DNA of 44,141 nucleotides from Chloroflexota bacterium (GTDB taxonomy: Bacteria > Chloroflexota > Anaerolineae > Anaerolineales > Villigracilaceae): contig JACAET010000009.1 of the NCBI GenBank assembly GCA_013388685.1, positions 1 to 44,141 of the forward strand. Reading direction: 5' to 3'. The first letter of the stretch is position 1, and each line of letters begins with the position of its first letter. This document shows positions 24,210-32,083 of this stretch, piece by piece. A model generated the notes under the pieces. That model did no database searches, had not been told where the DNA came from, and saw nothing but the letters and a program-made list of their open reading frames with translations. The translations under genes and the position numbers were made by a program.

Positions 24210-25406
24210 ATGTCAAAAAATCAAACCAAACCCATTGACCCCGTTATCGTCGTCACCCTTGGCGTTCTGCTTGTTGCCGTTGCCTTCGCGTTGATCGCAT
24301 TTCAGCCCCAGTCCAACTCCATCGGCATCGCCGCGAATTCTGGAACGCTGACTCAACTCATGGTCGCCTTCGTCACAGGACTCACCACTGGCGGACTCAG
24401 TTGCCTCGCGGTGCAGGGCGGTTTGCTTGCCAGTTCGCTCGCACACCAGATCGAGCAGGACTATCTCGGACAGTCCGCGCAGAACAAAAAGCGCTCCAAA
24501 AAGGGACAGACGGCAGTCGCCCGCTCCAATACCGCGCTTCCGATTTTCCTGTTCCTCCTCTCCAAACTTATCGCCTACACTTTACTCGGTGCATTGCTTG
24601 GCTGGTTCGGCTCCTTCCTCGCCCTCAGCCCGGTTACGCGCGCGGTTCTCATGATCGCCATCGGCATCTTCATGATCGGCAACGCGCTGCGCATGTTCAA
24701 CGTCCACCCGATCTTCCGCTACTTTTCCGTCGAGCCGCCCAAGTTCATCACGCGCTACATCCGTAAAACCGCCAAAGGGACAGACGCCATCACGCCCCTG
24801 TTTCTCGGTTTCCTCACCGTTTTCATCCCCTGCGGCGTGACCCAGGCGATGATGGTGACCGCCCTCGGCACGGGCAGCGCCCTCATGGGCGCGGCACTCC
24901 TGTTTGCCTTCACCCTCGGAACCAGCCCCGTCTTCTTCATCATCGCTTACCTGACCACCGAACTTGGCGCGCGGCTCGAAAAATTCTTCATGCGTTTTGT
25001 AGCGGTTGTTCTCCTGCTTCTGGGATTGGCGACCCTTGACGGCGGACTCAACCTGATGGGTTCCCCTTACTCCTTCACCAACCTTACGCGCGGATTGACA
25101 ACCTCCGCCTCCGACTCAGGGACGCCTGCCTCTGCTCCCAGCACCGACCTCACGCTGATGGTTCGCAACGATGGCTACTTCCCGCAAATCCTCACTGCTG
25201 TGGCTAACCAACCCGTTGTGCTGGCTCTCGTCACCAACAAGACCTACTCCTGCTCGCGAGATTTTGTCATCCCCCACCTGAACTTCTACCAACTCCTGCC
25301 CGATACCGGCACCGTCCAGGTGAATATCCCCGCCCAGCCTGCAGGGACGAAGATATTCTTCACCTGTTCGATGGGCATGTACACAGGAGCCATCATCTTT
25401 GAATAG
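24210..25406 (+). CDS. TauE/SafE-like membrane protein with C-terminal cupredoxin-like domain
   Basis: The 398-residue protein has about six membrane segments forming a DsbD/UreH/TauE-like unit. The first half carries TTGGLSCLAVQGGLL and the second FIPCGVTQAMMV, pseudo-symmetric with one cysteine each. After residue 300 a soluble domain of about 100 residues follows, with YSCSRDFVIPHLNFYQLLP and FFTCSMGMYTG, cysteines, histidine and methionines placed as in cupredoxin-like copper sites. Its genes of origin and neighbours suggest that it binds or moves copper at the cell surface. The substrate is unknown. Confidence 0.82.
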   Translation: MSKNQTKPIDPVIVVTLGVLLVAVAFALIAFQPQSNSIGIAANSGTLTQLMVAFVTGLTTGGLSCLAVQGGLLASSLAHQIEQDYLGQSAQNKKRSKKGQTAVARSNTALPIFLFLLSKLIAYTLLGALLGWFGSFLALSPVTRAVLMIAIGIFMIGNALRMFNVHPIFRYFSVEPPKFITRYIRKTAKGTDAITPLFLGFLTVFIPCGVTQAMMVTALGTGSALMGAALLFAFTLGTSPVFFIIAYLTTELGARLEKFFMRFVAVVLLLLGLATLDGGLNLMGSPYSFTNLTRGLTTSASDSGTPASAPSTDLTLMVRNDGYFPQILTAVANQPVVLALVTNKTYSCSRDFVIPHLNFYQLLPDTGTVQVNIPAQPAGTKIFFTCSMGMYTGAIIFE

Positions 25407-25418
25407 CAGGGTAAAGCC

Positions 25419-25631
25419 ATGATCAAAAAAACCTTCAAAATCCCCGATATGACCTGTTCCAACTGTGCCATGAAACTGGAGAGCCTCGAAGACACCCTCG
25501 AAGGCGTCAACGAAATCAACGCCAGTTACCATCGCCTGGAAATGGTCGTCGAATATGATGAGACCCAGTTGACCGAGGAACAAATCATTGCGGCGGTGAA
25601 GAAGAAAGGCTATCAGGCGATTCCCGTATAG
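25419..25631 (+). CDS. Second HMA-domain copper chaperone
   Basis: A second single HMA domain of 70 residues, with the common motif MTCSNC (C11, C14). It starts 12 bp after the membrane protein and ends the cassette, which is closed by a terminator. It differs clearly from the first chaperone (HCGHC), so the two may serve different partners: CopA on one hand, the TauE-like protein on the other. That split is inference. Confidence 0.88.
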   Translation: MIKKTFKIPDMTCSNCAMKLESLEDTLEGVNEINASYHRLEMVVEYDETQLTEEQIIAAVKKKGYQAIPV

Positions 25632-25649
25632 GCGTTTTGCCCGCATGGT

Positions 25650-25680
25650 AAACAGGCGGCGGTTGCGCCGCCTGTTTCAT
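25650..25680 (+). terminator. Terminator of the copper cassette
   Basis: AAACAGGCGGCG (25650-25661) pairs perfectly with CGCCGCCTGTTT (25666-25677) around GTTG. The T-run is short (TTTCATTT), but the 12-bp GC-rich stem and its place 18 bp after the last gene make a terminator likely. Confidence 0.8.
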
Positions 25681-25684
25681 TTGG

Positions 25685-25690
25685 TATACT
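25685..25690 (+). promoter_or_regulatory. -10 box placed for a leaderless transcript (DUF2203-like pseudogene)
   Basis: TATACT ends 6 nt before the ATG at 25697, with no Shine-Dalgarno sequence between. The spacing matches that of the other leaderless candidates in this window. The -35 region would fall in the preceding terminator stem and is poor. Confidence 0.45.
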
Positions 25691-25696
25691 TTTCCC

Positions 25697-26080
25697 ATGC
25701 CCCGTTATTTCACCCTTCAGTAAGCCAATGAAGCCTTGCGCGTCATCCGCCCGCTTGTGGAGGAGATGCTGTCCATTCGCTCTAACATCCTTACCGCCCA
25801 GCCCGAAGCCTGGACCGCTGTCGAGAAGTCGGCAGGCAACGGCGGGAATCAGGCTTTGAGCGCGCTGGTGCAGGATTTCGGTCGGTTCAACGTGCTCATC
25901 CATCAGATTTTGGAAATGGGCGTTCAGATCAAGGATGTCAATATCGGTTTGCTGGATTTTCCCGCTTTGCATCATGGGCGGGAGGTGTACCTGTGTTAGA
26001 AATACGGAGAGAAAGAGATTGCCTTTGGGCATGAAGTGGAAGCAGGGTTTGCGGGGCGGCAACCCATCCAAAATTTCTGA
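25697..26080 (+). pseudogene. DUF2203-like gene with two nonsense codons
   Basis: Read from ATG 25697 the frame gives MPRYFTLQ, a TAA stop at codon 9 (25721-25723), then 91 residues, a TAG (25997-25999) after EVYLC, and then KYGEKEIAFGHEVEAGFAGR to a final TGA at 26078-26080. As I recall the family, it has E near the first stop and W at the second (CWKYGE). The frame is otherwise intact and full-length, at 127 codons. Two single-base changes therefore explain the loss, and the gene is probably a recent pseudogene. Sequencing error is the alternative. Confidence 0.82.
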
Positions 26081-26095
26081 AAGCGACAGAGACGA

Positions 26096-26995
26096 ATGAA
26101 TAAGGGTATTTGGTATGGCATTGGTGCGTATGTGCTTTGGGGGTTCTTCCCCATTTACTGGAAGTTTCTTCGTGACGTATCTGCCCTGCAAGTGATCGGT
26201 CATCGCATTGGCTGGTCGTTCATCCTGCTGGCGACGTACATTCTACTGAGCGGGCAATGGCGCGAGTTTCGCTCCGTTGCCTTCACCCGCAAGACGGTGG
26301 GGATCTACGCCATAGCGGGGATATTACTTTCCTTCAACTGGCTGATCTATGTGTGGGGGGTCAATGCCGGCTTTATCGTGGAGACCAGCCTGGGATATTT
26401 CATCAACCCCCTGTTGAGCGTTCTGTTGGGCGTGATCTTTCTGCGGGAACGTCTGCGCCCGTGGCAGTGGGTGCCGGTGGGGCTGGCGGCGGCGGGGGTG
26501 GGCTACCTTACATGGGTCTATGGGCGTCCGCCGTGGATTGCGTTATCTCTGGCGTTTACCTTTGGCTTTTACGGCTTTGTCAAAAAACTTTCACCGTTGG
26601 GCTCGTTATACGGGCTGACACTCGAAACCGGAATTGTTTTTCCGGCGGCGCTGGCATATCTGGTTTTTGTGGATCTCAGCGGGGCGGGGGCGTTCCTGCA
26701 CGATGGTCTGCAAGTGAACCTGTTCCTCATCGGCGCCGGACTGGTGACCACCATTCCACTCTTGATGTTCGCTTCCGCGGCAAAGCAAATTCCGCTCACG
26801 GTTGTCGGACTTTTGCAGTATATTGCACCGACGCTTCAATTTCTGATTGGAGTGCTGGTGTATAAGGAACCTTTTGATTTTGCGCATTTCATCGGTTTTG
26901 CCATCGTTTGGGTGGCGTTGATGATTTTTGCAGTTGAAAGTTATACGGCGAATCGCCCGCCGCCTGCACCCCTCCCTGAACTGGGAGAAGGATGA
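26096..26995 (+). CDS. rarD: EamA-family transporter RarD
   Basis: The 299-residue membrane protein has about ten hydrophobic helices. The start NKGIWYGIGAYVLWGFFPIYWK and FNWLIYVWGVNAGFIVETSLGYFINPL are classic RarD runs. RarD proteins belong to the drug/metabolite transporter superfamily; the substrate is not known. The last residues (PPPAPLPELGEG) are encoded by a CTCCC/GGGAG palindrome and look added. The ribosome-binding site is weak. The next gene starts 3 bp downstream. Confidence 0.9.
   Translation: MNKGIWYGIGAYVLWGFFPIYWKFLRDVSALQVIGHRIGWSFILLATYILLSGQWREFRSVAFTRKTVGIYAIAGILLSFNWLIYVWGVNAGFIVETSLGYFINPLLSVLLGVIFLRERLRPWQWVPVGLAAAGVGYLTWVYGRPPWIALSLAFTFGFYGFVKKLSPLGSLYGLTLETGIVFPAALAYLVFVDLSGAGAFLHDGLQVNLFLIGAGLVTTIPLLMFASAAKQIPLTVVGLLQYIAPTLQFLIGVLVYKEPFDFAHFIGFAIVWVALMIFAVESYTANRPPPAPLPELGEG
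26968..26991. repeat. CTCCC-TGAACT-GGGAG palindrome at the end of rarD
   Basis: The 5-bp stem (26972-26976 with 26983-26987) sits in the last codons of rarD and supplies the GGGAGAAGGA that acts as ribosome-binding site for the histidine kinase gene. CCCTCCC...GGGAGAAGG palindromes of this sort are frequent between genes in several bacteria. The RarD C-terminus therefore appears to be repeat-derived. Confidence 0.5.
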
Positions 26996-26998
26996 AAA

Positions 26999-28720
26999 AT
27001 GTTGAACGTTTTGAAGAGAATTCTTTCACCGCCCCAATTTGAAAACAACCCGGAAAAGACACATCAGGCGCTGTTAGTGCATTACACATCGCTCATCATG
27101 ATTGTTGTACCGGTTTTCCTGCTGTATCTCAATACCAGGAACGCTGGTGCAGTGGATCGGTCGGTCAATGCTGTGCTGGCGGGAATTGCGCTGGTTCAAC
27201 TCTTTGTTCAGTGGCTCATGCGGCGCGGAATTGTCTGCCCTCTCATGATGTTTCTCTTGCTGGTGAGTTGGGCGGGTTTAACCTGGATCGCCAGCAGAAT
27301 GGAAGGCGCAGGGGATGTGGCAGTACTGGGATATTTTATACTCCTCTTGTTGGCTGGTTACGCACTGGGCTGGCGAACCGTAACCTTGTTGACCTCCTGG
27401 ACGCTCCTGGCAATTTGGGCGCTCGCCATCTTCGAAGCGCTTGGCTGGCTTCATCCCATCCGGCGGGAACCCATTCACACTGCCATTGTTCTGACAATTT
27501 TCATCGTCGTGGCTTCGTTCGAAATTTATTTTGTCATTAATGCCCTGCGGCGTTTGCTGAAAAATGCCATGGCAGAGTTGCAGGAGCGACAACGCGTGGA
27601 AACCATCTTGCGCGAAGAACGCGAAAAACTCCACCTCGCCCTGAACGCATCCAAAATGGAGACATGGGAATGGAATATCGCGACAGGGACAGTCATATGG
27701 TCCGAAGGCATTGAAGCGATGTTTGGGCTGGAAAAGGGACAATTTGACGGCAAATACCAAACCTATCTCTCCATGATTCATCCGGATGATCGGGCTGATG
27801 TTCAGCATGCGATTCAACAGGCGCTTTCCGCCGAAACCTATGATTACGTGATCGAGCATCGCATTCTCCTACCCGACGACAGTGTGCGCTGGCTGGAAGG
27901 GCGCGGAAAGGTTTATCGAAACGAAGACGGCAGACCCGTCCGCATGGTCGGCACGGTGGTGGACGTCACCAGCCGCAAAAACGCCGAAGCCGAACGCGAA
28001 CGATTGATTCAAGACCTTGCGGCGAAAAACCTCGAACTCGAACAATTCACTTACACGGTTTCTCATGACTTGAAAGCGCCCATCATTACGCTCAAGGGCT
28101 TTCTTGGTTTTTTGAACGAAGATGCGCGCTCTGGCAATGTCAAGCGCCTCGAAAAGGACATCCTCCGTATCAACGAAGCGGCAGATAAAATGCACCGCCT
28201 CCTGCATGAATTGCTCGAACTTTCGCGCATTGGGCGTCTCATGAACCCACCTCAGCCTGTTCCTTTCCGCGACCTGATCGATGAAGCGGTGGAGGTACTG
28301 CAGGGGCGTCTCGAATCCACGCGCGCCATGCTCAAAATTACCGACCCTCTTCCCACCGTCTATGGCGACCGCCGCAGGCTTCTCGAAGTGGTGCAAAATC
28401 TCCTGGATAACGCCGCAAAATTCTCCGCGGTTCGCCCTCAGCCGATCATCGAAATCGGATGCGAAGACTGCGAAAAAGAGATGCCCGTCTTGTATATTCG
28501 TGACAACGGCATCGGCATCTCTCCCGAACATCACGAACGAATTTTCGGGCTGTTCAATAAACTCGACCCCATCATGGAAGGCACGGGCATTGGGTTGGCT
28601 CTCGTCAGGCGGATCGTCGAATTTCATGGCGGCCGGATCTGGGTCCAGAGTGAAGCGGGGAGTGGGGCGACCATTTATTTCACTCTGCCGGCCGCCAACT
28701 TGAAGCCCGATTCGGTATAA
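26999..28720 (+). CDS. Orphan sensor histidine kinase with PAS domain
   Basis: The 573-residue protein has about six N-terminal membrane helices (28-180), a short coiled coil, a PAS domain (about 205-318, with HPDDR and VRWLEGRGKVYRN), the H-box with phospho-accepting H346 (TYTVSHDLKAP), and a C-terminal ATPase domain with the N-box LLDNAAKF, YIRDNGIGI and EGTGIGLALVRRI. No response regulator is near, so its partner is unknown. It follows rarD by 3 bp and is probably co-transcribed. What it senses cannot be told. Confidence 0.92.
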   Translation: MLNVLKRILSPPQFENNPEKTHQALLVHYTSLIMIVVPVFLLYLNTRNAGAVDRSVNAVLAGIALVQLFVQWLMRRGIVCPLMMFLLLVSWAGLTWIASRMEGAGDVAVLGYFILLLLAGYALGWRTVTLLTSWTLLAIWALAIFEALGWLHPIRREPIHTAIVLTIFIVVASFEIYFVINALRRLLKNAMAELQERQRVETILREEREKLHLALNASKMETWEWNIATGTVIWSEGIEAMFGLEKGQFDGKYQTYLSMIHPDDRADVQHAIQQALSAETYDYVIEHRILLPDDSVRWLEGRGKVYRNEDGRPVRMVGTVVDVTSRKNAEAERERLIQDLAAKNLELEQFTYTVSHDLKAPIITLKGFLGFLNEDARSGNVKRLEKDILRINEAADKMHRLLHELLELSRIGRLMNPPQPVPFRDLIDEAVEVLQGRLESTRAMLKITDPLPTVYGDRRRLLEVVQNLLDNAAKFSAVRPQPIIEIGCEDCEKEMPVLYIRDNGIGISPEHHERIFGLFNKLDPIMEGTGIGLALVRRIVEFHGGRIWVQSEAGSGATIYFTLPAANLKPDSV

Positions 28721-28721
28721 T
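28716..28721 (+). promoter_or_regulatory. Possible -10 box upstream of prenyltransferase 1
   Basis: A TATAAT hexamer overlaps the stop codon of the kinase gene. It would give a leader of about 118 nt. No acceptable -35 box is seen at the right distance, so the call is weak. Confidence 0.3.
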
Positions 28722-28845
28722 AGACCTCATCAGAATTAACCAATTTGCATCGAATTATTCAATTTTTACGGCACTCTGTGAACCTCGATGCCGAAACTAA
28801 CGTGCCTGCTTAAATTCATCAAATTCAACTAAGGAGTGTGAAACC

Positions 28846-29865
28846 ATGAACTTTGCCATGTGGCGCAAAGCCCTGCAAGTCATCCCCGATGTTTCGAAAG
28901 CCGAATGGGACAAACTGGACGTGATCTCCAAATGGTTGATTTCCACCCGCGCGGCGGTTCTCGTTATGACCTTCATCTCTGCGGCTCTCGCCGGACTTTT
29001 TGCCTGGCGCGACAACTCGTTCAGTTTCGTGCCTTGGCTTGCCCTTACCTTCGGGCTGATCCTTGCCCACGCCAGCAACAACATCTTCAATGACTACACC
29101 GACTATGTCCGCGGCGTGGATAAGGACAACTATTATCGCAACATCTACGGTGCACAACCGGTCGCCAGCGGCTTGATGACCAAACGCCAGCACCTGACCT
29201 ACTTTGCTGTGACCGCCCTGCTCGCCCTGCTCCTGGGCTTATACCTCATCTTCTATACGTCTTTCAACCCCATTACGTGGATCTTGCTTGGGCTCGGCGC
29301 GTTTTTCCTCCTTTTTTACACCTGGCCCCTCAAGGGACTGGCGCTCGGTGAAGTGGCGGTGCTTGTTGTGTGGGGACCCTTGATGATCGGCGGCGGCTAT
29401 TTCGTCCTGACTCAGCAGTGGAGTTGGAATGTCGTCTTCGCCAGTCTGCCCTATGTGTTGGGTGTGACCACGGTCATTTTTGGCAAACACATTGATAAAC
29501 TCGACATGGACGCCAAAAAAGGCATTCACACCCTGCCGGTGGTCATTGGCGAAAAAGCCTCCCGATACACTGTGCTGGCAATGATGATCGCCCCATATTT
29601 CATCACTCTCTACCTTGTCGCCATAAAGTTCTTTACTCCGGTCATGTTAATTGTGTTCCTGGCAGTTCCTACCTTTCTGAAATACTACCCCGTTTTCCTC
29701 ACACCCAAACCTGCCGTCCAACCCGAGGGACAGCCCGGCTGGCCCCTCTACTTTGTGGGTTACGCCTTCTACAACAACCGCAAGTTCGGCTCGCTTTTCA
29801 TGCTTGGCTTGTTGATCGATGCAGCGCTCCGTCTGCTTCCCTTCACTCAAAACTTTTGGCAATAG
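28846..29865 (+). CDS. UbiA-family prenyltransferase, copy 1
   Basis: The 339-residue membrane protein has the first aspartate motif NNIFNDYTDYVRGVD (N82, D83, D86) and a second, KHIDKLDMDAKKG (D217, D220), that bind the Mg-diphosphate of an isoprenoid donor in UbiA enzymes. About eight to nine helices are seen. The aromatic acceptor is unknown: quinone, heme or lipid pathways are possible. AAGGAG lies 10 nt before the ATG. A paralogue follows directly. Confidence 0.85.
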   Translation: MNFAMWRKALQVIPDVSKAEWDKLDVISKWLISTRAAVLVMTFISAALAGLFAWRDNSFSFVPWLALTFGLILAHASNNIFNDYTDYVRGVDKDNYYRNIYGAQPVASGLMTKRQHLTYFAVTALLALLLGLYLIFYTSFNPITWILLGLGAFFLLFYTWPLKGLALGEVAVLVVWGPLMIGGGYFVLTQQWSWNVVFASLPYVLGVTTVIFGKHIDKLDMDAKKGIHTLPVVIGEKASRYTVLAMMIAPYFITLYLVAIKFFTPVMLIVFLAVPTFLKYYPVFLTPKPAVQPEGQPGWPLYFVGYAFYNNRKFGSLFMLGLLIDAALRLLPFTQNFWQ

Positions 29866-29890
29866 AGACCGGCGTTTCGCAGCGCTCATG

Positions 29891-29916
29891 ACGGGCAGGA
29901 ATTCCCTGCCCGTTTG
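29891..29916 (+). terminator. Terminator between the two prenyltransferase genes
   Basis: ACGGGCAGG (29891-29899) pairs with CCTGCCCGT (29905-29913) around AATTC, followed by TT. The stem is strong but the T-run is short. It lies 26 bp after copy 1 and suggests that copy 2 has its own promoter. Confidence 0.65.
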
Positions 29917-29962
29917 CACTTAAAATTTTCGAAACCGACCGTTTGAAAAACGAAATTGGTTG

Positions 29963-29968
29963 TATAAT
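29963..29968 (+). promoter_or_regulatory. -10 box upstream of prenyltransferase 2
   Basis: A perfect TATAAT lies 62 nt before the ATG of the second prenyltransferase gene. A -35 box is not clear: TTTGAA at 29942-29947 lies 15 bp upstream. The preceding terminator supports a separate promoter here. Confidence 0.45.
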
Positions 29969-30029
29969 TTTGCACAATAGTTTTAAAAACCGGCGCATAC
30001 CGTCAATCAATTCAAGAGGAGAGAGTCAA

Positions 30030-31082
30030 ATGCACATCAACTTCGCTATGTGGCGTACTGCCATCTGGCAACTTATCAAGATGGACGACAAACAAGAGTG
30101 GGACGCGCTCGATGTCGTTTCCAAGTGGCTCATCGCCACCCGGTCCGCCGTAACGTTGGTTACCGTCTATTCCTGCGTGATCGCCGGCATTCTCGCCTGG
30201 CGTGACGGCTACTTCTCGTGGATTCCATTTCTCATTCTCACCCTCGGCTTGTTCATCGCGCACGGCACCAACAACCTGCTCAACGATTACACCGACTACA
30301 GCCGGGGGCTGGATAGCGGCAACTACTTCCGCACCCAGTATGGCGTTCATCCCCTGGCGCAGGGATTCTTCACCAAACCCCAGCAACTCCGCTGGTTCTT
30401 TATCAGCGGTGTGCTTGCCACTCTGGCAGGCGTGTGGGCGCTTCTGACCACCGGCTTCAATGGCGTGGTCATCGGCTTGTTCGCTTTCGGCGCCATCGTC
30501 CTGCTTCTTTACACCTACCCCTTCAAATACTGGGGCATCGGCGAATTGTCCATTTTCCTCATCTGGGGACCCATTATGATCGGCGGCGTATATTACGTCC
30601 TTGCTCTGGTCAGCGGGCAGGAAATCGTCCCCTCCAGGGTCTGGAGCGCGGTCCTGGCGGGCGTGCCCTACGGTTTGGGCGTTGCCAGCATCAACGTTGC
30701 CAAACACATTGACAAGCGCGAAGACGATAAAGCCCGCGGCGTGGGCACTTTCCCGGTGCGCGCGGGTGAAGCCTTTGCCCGCCGCACAGACCAGTTCGCG
30801 GTCATCATGATCTACGCCGTCATCCTCTACCTGGTTTTCGTCACCCGCTACTTCACTCCTGCCATGCTGGTCGTCTTCCTCGCCTATAAAGATGCCCTGC
30901 GGTTCTTCATGGTGCTGAACAACCCCAAACCCGAAAAAGCCCCCGAAGGCTGGCCCGCCTGGCCCGTCTGGTTTTCGGGCTTTGCGTTTCAGCACAACCG
31001 TCAATTTGGCGGCTACATCTTGCTTGGTCTGATCGTGGATGCGCTTCTGCGCATCTACCTGCCCAACTTCTGGGTCTTCTAA
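30030..31082 (+). CDS. UbiA-family prenyltransferase, copy 2
   Basis: A 350-residue paralogue of the preceding protein. It shares the start INFAMWRTA, the motif NNLLNDYTDYSRGLD and the second motif KHIDKREDDKARG. FNDYTDY versus LNDYTDY and YPFKYWGIGELSIFLIWGPIMIGG are matched in both copies. ATG 30030 (after GAGGAGAG) is chosen over an upstream frame that starts at 29943. The two copies differ throughout, so the duplication is old and the two may use different acceptors. Confidence 0.85.
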   Translation: MHINFAMWRTAIWQLIKMDDKQEWDALDVVSKWLIATRSAVTLVTVYSCVIAGILAWRDGYFSWIPFLILTLGLFIAHGTNNLLNDYTDYSRGLDSGNYFRTQYGVHPLAQGFFTKPQQLRWFFISGVLATLAGVWALLTTGFNGVVIGLFAFGAIVLLLYTYPFKYWGIGELSIFLIWGPIMIGGVYYVLALVSGQEIVPSRVWSAVLAGVPYGLGVASINVAKHIDKREDDKARGVGTFPVRAGEAFARRTDQFAVIMIYAVILYLVFVTRYFTPAMLVVFLAYKDALRFFMVLNNPKPEKAPEGWPAWPVWFSGFAFQHNRQFGGYILLGLIVDALLRIYLPNFWVF

Positions 31083-31912
31083 CTTGCTTCCAGCCCCTTG
31101 ATTTCCAGCCATGCGGGTTCGGGGTTTGCCAACACTCCGAACCCGATTTTTCCCTTGGGGGTAAACGCCGCATATTGATTATCAATCCAGATGACCAGTC
31201 CCAGCGGCGGATTCGGACTCACGGACGACTCAAGCACCCGCGCCTCATCCACCTCGAAAGACACCCGGTTCAGACTCCACTCCAGCCTGTACTTGTGCCA
31301 TTGGGTCGGGTCCACGCTGACGGCTTCTTCGTGCTGTGTTGACACATGCCTGCCGCGCATCATCGCGTATGCCGCGCGCTCTTGCGTTGACGGCACATCC
31401 AACGCGGTTCCATCCTCCGCAATGACTTTGCCCAACAGCCGCCGCGTCCACTGGGATGAGAAGGGAAGCGCCAGCCCTGCCGGAATCAACAGCGGATGAA
31501 ATCTCGGCGAGCGGAAGGACTGGGCGAGAAAGCCGTTGGCAGGTTTGTCCGAGAACGAAAGATGGTTTTGCTTTGATGCGCCAAAAAACCAGACCGCGTT
31601 CGGCAGGGCAGGCAGGCGAAACGGCTTGCCGCCAAATCCGATGGACAACCCGAACGGATCGTTCCACAGACCGAATCCCCACGTTCCGGGGAGGCAGGGG
31701 CTGGAGGTCCGCGCGGACAGGCTGAGGGTCAGCCCGACGCGGTGGGGGAAGAGTCGCCTGCTTTGAATTTGCGTATAGTCATCAATTTGTGCAAGACGAT
31801 ATTCATCCGCTTTTCCCGCCAGGATTATTAAACGATAATGCGCTGTATCGCTCGATAGTTCTTCCACACGCGCCGACGGTGTAAAACGCCGATTTAGTTT
31901 CGTATAAGCCAT
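31079..31912 (-). CDS. Hypothetical protein, lectin/glucanase-like fold
   Basis: I do not recognise a named family with certainty. The 277-residue protein has SSPCLPGTWGFGLWNDPFGLS in the first half and WHKYRLEWSLNRVSFEVDEARVLESS followed by PLGLVIWIDNQYAAFTPKGKIGFGVL at the end, a pattern that resembles GH16-like or LamG jelly-roll domains. No signal peptide is seen, and the catalytic ExDxxE of GH16 was not found, so a binding or structural role is more likely. Its 3' end overlaps that of prenyltransferase 2 by 4 bp, tail to tail. Confidence 0.65.
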   Translation of the reverse strand: MAYTKLNRRFTPSARVEELSSDTAHYRLIILAGKADEYRLAQIDDYTQIQSRRLFPHRVGLTLSLSARTSSPCLPGTWGFGLWNDPFGLSIGFGGKPFRLPALPNAVWFFGASKQNHLSFSDKPANGFLAQSFRSPRFHPLLIPAGLALPFSSQWTRRLLGKVIAEDGTALDVPSTQERAAYAMMRGRHVSTQHEEAVSVDPTQWHKYRLEWSLNRVSFEVDEARVLESSVSPNPPLGLVIWIDNQYAAFTPKGKIGFGVLANPEPAWLEIKGLEAS

Positions 31913-32071
31913 TTTCGACCTGATCCCGTAGTAGGCAGACCCGCTTACTGCAAATCGCCGGGCGGTTGCCGTTTTTGCTCTTTTCTACAATTGTACCTTT
32001 GCCGCAACGTATCCTTATCCATGCCGCTCGCCGGCGATTTTTCTTCTCAATTCGCTCTCCTGAACTCAGGT

Positions 32072-32077
32072 TACAAT
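32072..32077 (+). promoter_or_regulatory. -10 box placed for a leaderless transcript (tag)
   Basis: TACAAT is followed by ATCCAT and the tag ATG at 32084. No Shine-Dalgarno sequence is present. The 6-nt gap would put the first transcribed base at the start codon. Confidence 0.5.
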
Positions 32078-32083
32078 ATCCAT

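Noticed and set aside
25697..26080. Recoding of TAA/TAG (pyrrolysine or suppressor) in the DUF2203-like gene
   Set aside because: Two different stop codons are involved, neither at a known recoding site, and both are used as normal stops in adjacent genes.
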